Of a stretch of DNA of 64,000 bases, positions 30,195 to 41,045 are shown one piece after another. Location of the stretch: positions 2,604,001 to 2,668,000 of the forward strand of contig JBHGNT010000013.1 of NCBI GenBank assembly GCA_043228905.1. Direction: 5' to 3'. Origin of the DNA: Azolla caroliniana. Taxonomy: Eukaryota; Polypodiophyta. Under the pieces are notes generated by a model. It was not told where the DNA came from. It was given only the letters and a program-made list of their open reading frames with translations, and searched no databases. The stretch's first letter is position 1. Every line of letters starts with the position of its first letter. Both the position numbers and the translations under genes were made by a program.

Positions 30195-30635
30195 GTCGCT
30201 TCAAAAGCGTGGTGTAGGGGTGGACGGGAATTGGAGCACTAACAGGCGTGAGGAACCATATGTTCTCCTCACCAGAGACTAGAACACCAACGGACGTGAG
30301 CGTGGTGTAGGGAGGGACGGGAATTGGAGCACTCACAGGCGTGAGGAACCATATGTTCTCCTCACCAGAGACTAGAACACCAACGGACGTGAGCGTGGTG
30401 TAGGGAGGGACGGGAATTGGAGCACTCACAGGCATGAGGAACCATATGTTCTCCTCACTAGAGACTAGAACACCAACGGACGTGAGTGTGGTGTAGGGGT
30501 GGACGGGAATTGGAGCACTGAAGGGCGTGAGAGACCATATGTTCTCCTCACCTCCAAGACAAGAACACCATGTACGGTCCTCGTCGAAGATTAGAACCCC
30601 GGCAGGTGTGAGCAACCATGCATGGACCTTCATTG
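30195..30635. repeat. Tandem repeats of about 93 bp
   Basis: Four units are marked by GTGGTGTAGGG at about 30210, 30303, 30396 and 30489. Each contains GGAATTGGAGCACT and ACCATATGTTCTCCTCAC. More diverged and inverted copies continue to 31230. One minus-strand frame stays open through the units, but it is low-complexity and not called a gene. Confidence 0.85.
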
Positions 30636-31264
30636 GAAACTAGAACATCGAAAGACGTTTAGAATGGGAGTGTGAGTGGCCATGTGGTTCACACCAGGAA
30701 TTGGAATACGAACATGAGTGAGTGACCATCTTGTCCTCACCGAAAACTAGAACACAAATGGGAGTGAGCGACCATTCGGTCCTTATCGAGAATTGGAACA
30801 CGAACATGTGTGAGCGACCATGCGGCCCTCACTGGGAACTGGAACATGAACGGGCGTGAGCGACCATGTGTGGCCCTCACCAGGAATTGGAACGTGAACG
30901 TGGGTGAGGGCCGCATGGTCGCTCACCCCCGTTTGTGTTCCTGTTCCAGGTGAGGGCCGCACATGGTCGTTCACGTCGTTTGGTGTTCCACTTCCCAGTG
31001 AGGATTGTACATGGTTGCTCACGTCCATTGGTGTTCTTGTCTACGGTGAGGACTGCACATGGTAGCTCACCCTCATTCACGTTCTAATTCTCAGTGAGGG
31101 CCACACATGGTCGCTCATGCCCGTTCGTGTTCTAGTTCCCAGTGAGCGACCATGTTCTAGTCTCCGGTGAGGAGAATATATGGTTCCTCACGCCCGTCAG
31201 TGCTCCAATTCCCGTCCACCCCTACACCACGCTTTCGAAACGATGGTCGTAAAGGGGAGGATAA

Positions 31265-31728
31265 TGTCACAACACAATGACGTCAAATACTTAATTAGTG
31301 AGGATTGAACTCGCAACCTCACATCTACAAGACGTCATGCTCAACCATCTAGATATGAGCATGTATATGTACATGATAGAGTATTGTATATTCTAGCATA
31401 TATACATTCCAAAATATTCTAGAGCTTTTAGTGTATTCTAGAAATATTCTATGTTGTATTCTAAACGGGTATATTCTAGAGATATTTGTTAGGTATATTC
31501 TAGAGATACTAAATCTCAGAACTTGTATAAATACTTGTAACCTCCTTGGTCTCTTTCCAGGGATTCAACACTAGTCATTGACACATCAATCTAGTATTCT
31601 CGTTTCATTCCATCTTTGCTCCTTCATCTCTGTCTTCATGTTTATGTGTCATTCCAAGCTTCGTAAGTTCCACTCGTAGCCCCATCAGTCGTGTTCCATC
31701 TGAGCCTGCAGTTGGTGTGTCCGTGACA
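31265..31728 (+). repeat. gypsy-like LTR, plus orientation
   Basis: 464 bp from TGTCACAACAC to TCCGTGACA. A TATA-like TTGTATAAATAC lies near 31525, and a polypurine tract immediately precedes the LTR. Antisense A/B-box-like motifs lie at about 31295-31345. It separates the palindromic block from the copia RNase H that begins at 31729. Confidence 0.7.
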
Positions 31729-33012
31729 GGATTGGCCAATCAAACCGAAGTCAAAGGCTACACCGACTCTGACTATGTTGGTAATGTAGACAATCGGAAG
31801 TCAACATTAGACTACATATTCACCTATGGCGGCAGCGCCATATCATGGAGGTCAAAATTGCAAGAGTTCACGGCCTTGTCAACCATTGAGGCCAAGTACA
31901 TTGCTGCATCAGAAGTAGCTAAGGAAGCGACCTGGCTGCACCGACTATCAACTAAATCAACCATCCAGCACCGACCATCTATTGCGACTCACAAAGCGCA
32001 ATACACCTTATTAGGAATCCTATCTACCATGCGAAGCCAAAACATATTGAGGTGCGGTTTCATCACATCCGGGAGCTCGTAATGGAGAAGAAGCTTGAAG
32101 TCCGGAATATCAACACCAAGGTGAACATCGTCGATTGCCTAACGAAGCCACTCCCAGATCAACACTTCGGAGCACTGAGGACAATGATAGGACTACGAAA
32201 CGTGATCGAGCAGAAGACAGCCAAACAAATAGTAGCAGATGGAAAGTTGAAGACCGATCCAATAAGACAAACTGAAAATACTAAATCTAGAGAATCAAAA
32301 AACTGAGAGGCTAAAGATGCAGCACTGAGCGAGGATACCGACTAGAGAGGAGACGATAGAGGGATGAACGAACCTCAAGACAGATCAAAGATCCAACGAG
32401 GAGCACAGGAGCAAGCACAAGCAAGAAGTAAACGATCGACCAAAGGCCGAGAGTCGAAATCAGATACGAGTCGATCCAAACAAACAAGCCAATTTAGACG
32501 AAATTCGATCTAAACCAATCGATCCGACCGACTCAAACAAGCCGACCCGAACAACATATGATCCAGATAACTAGCCTAATTAGGCTAGAGCCTTACTTTA
32601 CCTCCACAAATTCGGTCGAATGCCGACAGACTTGTATGTATACACTTGTAACTATAGATTAGATTCATAATCTAAGTTCATGGGGGAGATAACCCCAATT
32701 ACTTGTATACGTAGGAAGAGTAGCCCTTTTATGGGGGAGTTTGTTGGCATAAAAGACTGACTCCTTCCACTTTGTATCCTTAGTCTAATGTGTGAACACG
32801 TTCACGAGTTAGGGCTTGAGTATATAAGCCCAATTGTATCATTGAAAAGAAAAGAGAGTTACAAAAGAGATTAATAGAGCATTCATTAGAGCTTAACCTT
32901 GTCTACCTAACTTCTTGTCTTCTTACATATTCATATTGTCTATGTTGTTTGCTTGACACTACCTTGCATGTCCTCATATCCCTTCACATATCATATTGCC
33001 ACATATTCAACA
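31729..33012 (+). mobile_element. 3' end of a copia element: RNase H remnant, polypurine tract and LTR
   Basis: RNase H of a copia lineage different from the intact element (KGYTDSDYVGNVDNRKST, ISWRSKLQEFTALSTIEAKY). After a frameshift come FHHIRELV and NIVDCLTKPLPDQHFG. An approximately 430-bp non-coding stretch and a polypurine tract (ATGGGGGAGTT) lead to an LTR at 32742-33012 (TGTTGGCATAAA ... ATTCAACA, 271 bp, TATATAAG near 32819). The 5' part of the element is missing. Confidence 0.8.
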
Positions 33013-36000
33013 GAGGGTCAGTTGTGTAAATTACAAAAAATTGTAACATTGTAAATATTAATATGAATTTTCATAGGCTACAAATTAAGATAACGAGAAA
33101 GCACATGGACACACATGCTTTTTAGAGTACCACATGGAAACCATAACGCTTATCATCTTGTAATAGTTAGCTTAACATAAATTTCGAAAGCTAATTAGGA
33201 CTAATATGAAGCAATGCAAGGAAAAACATATCAAGCTAGTATTTACACTTGGAGAGAGATTGGTGTGTTGATTTTCTTTGAACTGTATGTTCAAAGCACC
33301 ACTTTATAAAGTGAGAGATAGAACTCTTGTTTATGAAATTTTGTCTACTATATAGGGAATAGTAAATTTGTTTCCTTCGGTGCTAAGGATTGAATTTATC
33401 TACTATTTCATTGTATTTTTTTTGGCGTAGTGTTAGTTATAATTATCTTGCCAATGTTTGCATTTGTTTTTGTAGTTGTGGTATAGAATCTTTTCGGTAT
33501 TACAAGATTAGGTCATCATTGGGTTGTCTTGAATCTAAGAGTAACCTTGTATGCTTTACTTTTGTAAATGATTCATCTCCTAATAAAAGTTTCTTTAACA
33601 TTTTGTTGTTACCATTATTGTATGGAAAAACAATCATTGTGGATGCAAATTTTATCCAACGTCCTACATCCGTATTTAGCATTTAATTTGTCATTTTATG
33701 TGCAACATTATTGTCTTTCAGTTTCTTTGCTATGAAATACATCCAATGCCTCTTTGGGATTTGTCCAATTGTCTCTCATCTTTGCTAGCATTTAGGTTGC
33801 CTTAAAAAAGGACAATATCATAGTTATCGCTCATTGTCTTGTGAAAAAAATTTTAATTTCAATGCAAGATTTGTGTGTTAGCTTTATCCTTTCATTCCTC
33901 ACCTTGCAAACAAATCAACCTTAGTGTTGCATAGCTACACCATTTAGTTTATATATGTAAATTTTAAAAATTCAATAAGACACAAAGGGAACTAACAACG
34001 TTGGACCACCTAAATTATGGTTCACTATCTTCTCTTTCAATGCCATCCTTCTCCCTTTGTGTGTCCACTCACATTCTCAAGCTTCGTAGGGTAGAACTCT
34101 AGTTGCCCATTGTTCTCTTTGTCTCTTTGTGCCAATGTATCATTGTGTTCACATTCTTCCTTCCTAACCACTACAACTCTCATTTCCATAGCCCATCGGG
34201 GACTTTCCTACTTCCAAGCATAAGTATTAATGTGAACCTTACAAAATAACCCCCCTCATATGTACTTATCAAGAGGGGGGCTAATGTGGAATATGTATTT
34301 TAGCTCTCCAATGTAAAGTACATTATGGTATTAAATATTTTCACACCCGTTAGGGTCTAGATGCGTTAACATTAACCTCCTGATTCTATAACCAATAATG
34401 CGTGATGGCTTTGAAGTCTCTTCTTATGTGATACATAAAGGCAATGCCTTTCCTACCGAAGTTCAAGATCTTGAATAATTAGAAGCATTTGGTGGCGTCT
34501 TTCTATTTAGCATATCAAGTGTGGTTCTATCACAAATTTACTAGTGACACATTTTCCTTGGAAGAAGATCAACAATAATAAATGCAACAACATGTCCATC
34601 TTATCATTACGAGAACATTTATATTCAAGATGTACAGATTTTACTTGATTGTACACAAGAAGTGAGATTAGGCTAGAATTCAAGCACATATGTGCAGTGT
34701 AAGTATAAATACAAGGAAAATGTAAGATTGAATTTAAAAGTAAAGTGGTTTAATATAGCAAGTGTTGATTGTCCACATTCATATATGATATCTCCATCAT
34801 GAATCGGTACTCAAATGCTTAAAGGAGTTAAGGTCTTTCTAAATACAAGCATGTTTTTAGTAAATAATACACAATCTTCCGAAAACGTCCTTAAAAGTTC
34901 GTAACCATATTAGTGGTACAAGGATAGCACATGTTGGCTGTAAAATAGTTTAATGATGTACTATTATATTCATAAATTCAGTGGAGAAGAAACATCCGAA
35001 GTATTGGAACGATTGAGCCAACTAAATTCATTGCATAAAAATAAAATCGCATTGAAAATTAGAAGAATTACAAGAAAGCCCATGATAAGTATTAAGGCAC
35101 AAAGAACACAAGAATGGTGGTAAATGACCTACGATAGGATATGTTTTGGAACTCCCCTAGTTCTCAATCAACAAAATTGAGCAAGGTGAAAGGATGTCTC
35201 ACAAATAGAAGATGCAATCAAACCACCATACTCTTGAATCAAACCACCGAAGTATGGAAACAATAGAAACTGGGTGACAAACTAAGTGGGAAATGAATGA
35301 TTTGAGCAAAGAAAAATAAGGAACCAAAAGCATTACTTCATATAAAATACCCTAGACATCCCCAAACGATTTGACATCTCTTTCGGTTGATGTCGAGGAT
35401 GACATGAGGATTGAGTAAGTGGTTCATTTTGATTCTTGTAATAAAACCTAGAAATTCTATCAATTTGCCGATGACAACAATGTATTAGAAACTTTGGTGT
35501 TTTGAAATAGTAAAAGGTTCCTTAAGATAATGAGTAAATTATTGGAACATTTCGAAGAAATGTATTTGAATAAAGATGATCTTAAGGTAGACGGAATTTC
35601 CTTAATGCTTGAACACCAATTTATAAGAACTATTGGAATGTCGTTTAATGCTTTAACACCAATATATGAGAACTATTGAATTATTAAAAAGAAAAAAAAA
35701 TTCTTATTGCTTTAACACCAATTAACCCAAGAGAACAATTACTTAATGTAAATATCTTTTGCCAAACTTAAATGGCAAGTAGTAAGTGTTGGTAAAACAT
35801 TTTGCCTAAGGCGTTTTCTAACACCAACCACCATTGCCATGATTTCTTATTTCTCACTTTGGGCTAATTGTCATGGTTAACTACTTGATAGAAAATAATT
35901 GAGTAGTTGGCACCTCTGATGTGAACCGCCTTCAATTAAAAAGTGTGATAATTCATCAGTTGTGATGGTAGAAGGCATATCCACAAACATAAAAAAGAAC

Positions 36001-36598
36001 ATTCATAATATATAATATTTCTAACCATACCATGTATATAACTAGATTTTCAAACAAGGGGATTATTTATGTATCCTCATAAACTCTCAAGGAACACAAA
36101 AAAATACAATATGATAAAATAACAACAAGAGGAAAGGTGTTGAGGACAAGGGGTGATGGGCCACGGCCATGTAATATTGTAAACAAGATTAAGTAGATCG
36201 AGAAGGTCAAGTGACCATAAGGGAGCTAAGCAAGAGATACATGAGAAAATCAAATAGGGGGATCATGCTCTTCATAATCCTTTCACCTAAGAATCTAAGT
36301 TATATCCCCTCATTGCCAACCAATACGTTTACATAAATCACAAACCCTCCACACAATGTCATTGATGAGGGTGTGGTCGATTGATACCAATGGCAAGAAA
36401 AGGTGTCGCATAAATGGGCTCCTTATGCTACCCCACATGTAGGCATTATGACATGTTTGATATAAAGCAAATAAAAAGGTATGAGCATATTATAAACATA
36501 AAATTGATACATGACATGTGAAGTATGCCAAGGAAAGTCATGAATGCATCCCATGTCCCATAACATGGGATAGAAGCACCATGCTCATGCCTTAGGAT
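33013..36598. other. AT-rich intergenic DNA, no gene supported
   Basis: Long AT-rich stretch with frequent stops in all frames and no recognisable protein. Short imperfect repeats occur near 35590-35720 (TTTAATGCTTTAACACCAAT type). Confidence 0.4.
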
Positions 36599-36613
36599 TT
36601 GGGTTTTGCCTTG

Positions 36614-36679
<66 letters not shown>

Positions 36680-36889
36680 AAGGTAGGTTGGTGTTCTCAA
36701 TTGATGCAACAAACTAAGATATTTATTGGGAGAGTTATGGTTGGAGCTTTACCATTGGGGGATGCATTAAAAAAAAGAAACATTACTAAAGGATCGTGTT
36801 TCTTTTGTCCAGTGGAAATGGAACATAGTAAGCATCGATTTCTTTCATGCTCGATGGCAAGGATGGTTTGGAGGTGTGGATGTCTCTAA
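36599..36889 (+). pseudogene. Fragment with a zinc-binding reverse-transcriptase-associated domain (non-LTR type)
   Basis: After a GA microsatellite (36617-36677) the frame reads IFIGRVMVGALPLGDALKKR, then a CFFC pair and HSKHRFLSCSMARMVW. This fits the zf-RVT domain that follows RT in plant LINE-like elements, with C-x2-C and H-x4-C spacing. No RT is found nearby and the frame ends at 36889. It is probably the tail of a decayed LINE or of a domesticated copy. Confidence 0.5.
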
Positions 36890-37205
36890 CTAGAGTAAGC
36901 CTATCTTCCTTCAGTTAGGTTTTTGCACATATGGAGAACAATGAACCAATGCCTCATTTCCATATTATTTTTGAGTTCTTGAGGTATTGGGGGGCTATGG
37001 TTCAATTGGAATATGCGGAATACCTTCACTTTTGATTCACAAGTTGGGGTGAGAAAATATGTTCTAAAGTTAAATGACTTCTTTTGTGGCAATTGACAGT
37101 GCTAGAGAAGTCATGAAATCTAAACCATGAAGAGAGAGAACTTTGCAATGTCACATATTATCATATTTGCCATTTGAATTGGTGTGTAGGGTGGCAATGA
37201 GTTTG

Positions 37206-37590
37206 GAGTCATAATAGTCTTTAGATCCCTAGATAGAAGGGTTCTATACTTTGTAGTAAGTTAATCATGGTGATATTTTTTCTTTTGTAATAAAAGCCAT
37301 TATTTACAAGATATATATATATATATAAAGCATTTGGTAAGCTTACCCAATGGAGACCAAGCAGTCATGGGTTCAACCCCTACATTCCACAATGGCATCT
37401 AGTGAATATAGTCTTTAGATCCCTAGATAGAAGGCTTTTAGTCATGGTGATATTTTTTCTTTTGTAATAAAAGCCATTATTTACAAGAGAGAGAGAGATA
37501 TATAAAGCATTTGGTAAGGTTGCCCAATGGAGACCAAGCAGTCATGGGTTCAACCCCTACATTCCACAATGGCATCTAGTGAATTAAGAG
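37206..37590 (+). repeat. Direct duplication of about 180 bp containing a tRNA-like segment
   Basis: Two near-identical units share TAGTCTTTAGATCCCTAGATAG, TTTTGTAATAAAAGCCATTA and a tRNA-like part with GGGTTCAACCCC (about 37368 and 37548). They differ at an AT or GA dinucleotide tract in the middle. This could be a SINE-like unit duplicated in tandem. Confidence 0.75.
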
Positions 37591-37617
37591 ATATATATGA
37601 CTTAATAGAGAGGTGAA

Positions 37618-37676
37618 GAAATTGAGTTTTGAACCCACTACACAATGCTTGTAGTGTTAACAACTTACCACTAGGG
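37618..37676 (-). other. tRNA-like A/B-box sequence
   Basis: The minus strand reads CCTAGTGGTAAGTTG and, about 40 nt on, GGGTTCAAAACTC. The A and B boxes are weak. Not a tRNA gene. Confidence 0.35.
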
Positions 37677-37699
37677 TAAAGTAACTACAATAAATCAAT

Positions 37700-39800
37700 A
37701 AAAGAGAAAGAGAGAGAACCACATTGTCATTTTAGATGTCAACAACAAGAAAGTGTGCATACTAGGTCTTGAAATGTTTATCGAGAAACAAACTTAGGTA
37801 AATGCATGGACCATAACAATCAAAGCTATAGTTGACCAAACAAATAATTGCGGCAAGTTCTAGCCTAATTTAATTCATGAACGAATGATTAGGCATGTGC
37901 TTATAACAGCTGAATGCAAGAGATAATAACCTTGTACGGGTGTAAATCACTTGTTCCACTAGTTTATTATGCAGTTTTAAGTGGCTATAAGGAACATTTT
38001 TCCAAATCCCAATATTTTTTTCTCTTTGCTCATCATTAGACGAGGATGCCACTAGATTGATAATGGTCCATCCTTTTCCTATTGCTAGATAAAATGGCAG
38101 ACATCTCGAATCCTTACTTTGATGCTTCCTCTTGTTTTTCGATGTTTGTTGATATTTGTGAAATATATTGAGATAAACAATAAACATGTTGTTCATTAAA
38201 AGTTGGCTTTAATATCAGCAGAAGGAGAATTCATCACCATCGAAATTTCTTTTTGATTCCTCTTTTATTCTATAAAAAAAGCAACAGAGAAAACATTATT
38301 GAAACATTGACAGTGGAAGCAACATACCCACTTCTTGTTCTTTTGTATGTGAGTAGTTTGATTATTTCCTGACCTTTGGAATTGTAGAAAACTTTTGTCA
38401 CAAAGGCACAACTTAGAAGGATCAAATCCACGTGGATGGATTTTAGTAAAGAAATAACCCCATTTCGAGGTTTATTTTCAAAAGTGAGAACAAATCCCAA
38501 TCAGGTAGGAAATGCAAAAGGGCCTTTGCCAACTTGATAATATTGTAGTTATATAGTATAGATGAAACTCGACCTTTCTCTCTTTCCTATATTCTTTAAG
38601 GCATATATCCTTAAATCCTCCTAGCTTAATGTAAAACAAGAATTTTCAACAAAACGTTTCATACACATTATTGACTTTCGTAGTCTATTCTATTCAACGC
38701 TTATAACTCGAATGTTTTTATCGTACAAGCACATGTAAATGTTTGAATAACGAGGTTGTGGAGTGTCGATCGAGATAAATAATTTCTGGTGGTGTAAGGA
38801 TAAAAGAGGGTCAAAGTATGTTTTAATTGGATCTAAGTTACACGATTGGGTCATTGATTTGGGTGACTTGTCATGTCATGAATTGGGAAATGTTGAGAGA
38901 ACTACATGCACTTGGCCATCAATATCCATCCCCGATTATATATATGTAGCCACTAGCCACAGCCATCCAATCCCAAGCTATGTGTGGCTCCCTTCGCCTA
39001 CCACCTAAGACAAACAACCTATCATACATGTACAATCAAGCCACCTAGGACCACTAGCTAATGCTGGAACTCGGTTTCTTAACGTTGTTTGTTATGTGGT
39101 TCATAGATAGGTCACAACCCTCCAATGCTAAGCTATATGTGGGTCTCTTCACCTAGCACCTAAGACAAAAAACCTACCGTACATGTATGATCAAGCCACC
39201 TAGCACCACTAGCCCAATGCTAGAAGTAGTTTCTTGACATTGTTACTGACATCATCGGTAGACAAATGTTGTAGATTTACAGTTAGACATGTCATTGAGA
39301 TCAATCGCGGTTCATCAACGGGGAGGGGGAGGGGGGTTATTACATGGTTGGTTGTCATTGTCATCAGAGCCATATCGGCTAGTTGTCAAGTGACAAAGGC
39401 TCCTCATTGCCAATCTGAGCGAGATGTGTGGCTGGTGTTCTACACCAACTGAGTTTGGATGAGTTTTCAGGTATGGGTGGTGGTGGGTACACTGTTCTTT
39501 CTTGCCGGCACCGTCCGGCTGGAGAGAAGGGTTGTTGTTACTTAACTTCTTGCGGGAGACAGTCGAGTGGCGTTAACGATTGGTGGCCAGGCGAGTGGGT
39601 GGGTAGGGGAGGTGGGTTAGGGTTTAGGGTTTGGACAGTCAGGCAACATGATGCCAGGATTACAAGCTGGGGAGCAGGGCGAGAAGGATTATCGTGGATC
39701 GGAAATCACCGGAATCAAGGAATCGAGAATCGGAATCAGGAATCGAGAATCGGAATCGGAATCGGTGGACTCGTGTCTTGTCTCTGCCTGGGAAACTTGT
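37700..39800. other. Intergenic DNA upstream of the glycosyltransferase gene
   Basis: No gene supported. A direct duplication of about 155 bp (38970-39080 and 39126-39240) contains AATCAAGCCACCTAG and CACCTAAGACAAA. A GC-richer stretch follows from 39300 towards the gene. Confidence 0.35.
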
Positions 39801-39829
39801 GGTTCCATTAGGACCATTACCAGTACCAC

Positions 39830-39963
39830 ACATACACTCTCTCTCTCTTTCTCTGTCTTTCTCTGTCTCTCTCTTCTTCTTCTCTGAAATCTGTTTTGCA
39901 TGTCTGCTTATCTGTTTGGAATCTATGGCCCGTTTTAGTAAAGGAAAGCAGAGACAGAGAGAC

Positions 39964-40030
<67 letters not shown>

Positions 40031-41045
40031 AAGAGTTCAGCTCCCTAAAAAGCTTCCTCCATCACTGCTTTTTTTCCCCCTTCGATTTGCTGCTGCTTCT
40101 TCTTCTTCTTAATCTTTCGTTCTCGCCATCGCTGGCTTCTTCTTCCTTTTTCCCTGTCCTTGCTTTCTCTGATCTTACCCACATTCCCCGATTGTATCCT
40201 GTTAGTGTGATAGATTTTTATTTATTCTCGCCATCGCTGGTGCCTTCTTTCTCCTTTTCCTTCCTTCCTTCTTTGCTCTCTTCTACCCACATTCCGATTT
40301 ATATTCTAAAATCTGTGTGCCAGATTTATATCCAGGCCATCGCCGCTTCAATCATCGCCCATCAGAGACTCAGCTTCTGCTGGTGCCATCTCATTTCTCC
40401 ATCTGCCTGCACAGAGGTAGATAACCCTTACCACTCATCTCAACAGACCCTTTTCTCCGGCTAGATAACCAAAACCCTAACCCTAACCCTAACCTAGCAC
40501 GCACCCGAATTCCGCAGCCAAACCTAACCATAATGCGACAAAAAACCATAGCAGCACTAATCTGGAAACAAAATCTAGCCCTGACAAGCCCATGGCCTAA
40601 TCTAACGGCAAACATAAATTCAGAAGAAAACCCATTACTCTAATCCAGCAGGAAAAAACCTAAACCTTAATTCAGAAAGAAATCCATTTTCCCTGATTTG
40701 AAGAAAATCCGTTATCTACATTCCGGAAGAATGCTTCCTAACCCATCCTGAAAACCCAAACCCTAGCATCCGTTCCAATTCAGAATAAAGCTCGTCATCC
40801 TAATCCGTGGTAAAACCCAAATCCTAGTTCAGAAAGGAGAGAATCCAAACCCTCATTCAGAAAAACTTATTACCTTAATTAAGAAGAAGGCCCATCGCCC
40901 TAATTGAAACTCCAATTTAGGTGTTTTTATAACCCTGAACTAATCTTTAGCATCAAAAGAAGAAGAAGAAAGAGACAGCCATTTTTTTTTTTTTCCTAAG
41001 GGAAAAATTGGAACAAAAACATACAAATTTTCTTTCCCCAGCTCC
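39830..41045 (+). promoter_or_regulatory. Promoter and 5' UTR region of the glycosyltransferase gene, with CT/GA tracts and telomere-like repeats
   Basis: CT-rich (39838-39890) and GA-rich (39950-40030) tracts of the type common near plant transcription starts. Telomere-like AACCCTAACCCTAACCCTAA lies at about 40472-40495. A possible 5' UTR intron runs from GAG|GTAGAT (40417) to a pyrimidine-rich CCCCAG (41041), four bases before the ATG. The transcript start is not defined. Confidence 0.45.

Larger units (their letters stand above)
29985..31728. mobile_element. Inverted pair of gypsy-like 3' ends sharing one internal region
   Basis: The left arm (29985-30260) and right arm (31150-31450) are reverse complements over several hundred bases. 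Each arm carries a polypurine tract (GTAAAGRGGAGGATAA) and an LTR starting TGTCAC, both pointing outward. The right LTR is complete (31265-31728, ends TGTCAC/GTGACA). The left is cut by the copia LTR at 29984. The middle holds about 93-bp tandem units. No RT or integrase is present, so this is a non-autonomous or rearranged structure. Confidence 0.65.

Noticed and set aside
30187-30633. 148-codon minus-strand frame through the 93-bp repeats
   Set aside because: The repeat length is a multiple of three, so any stop-free frame persists. The product is a repeated low-complexity peptide and there is no start context or partner gene.
33390-33686. 98-codon frame with Cys and Phe runs
   Set aside because: Lies in AT-rich DNA without splice or promoter support and no recognisable motif; length is within chance expectation.
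37320-37390. Possible functional tRNA gene
   Set aside because: The B-box is good, but no acceptor or anticodon stem can be drawn and the segment is part of a larger duplicated repeat.
39648-40464. Open frames of up to 256 codons in the CT/GA-rich leader of the glycosyltransferase gene
   Set aside because: The products are Ser/Leu or Glu/Arg runs encoded by microsatellites, with no complexity expected of a gene.
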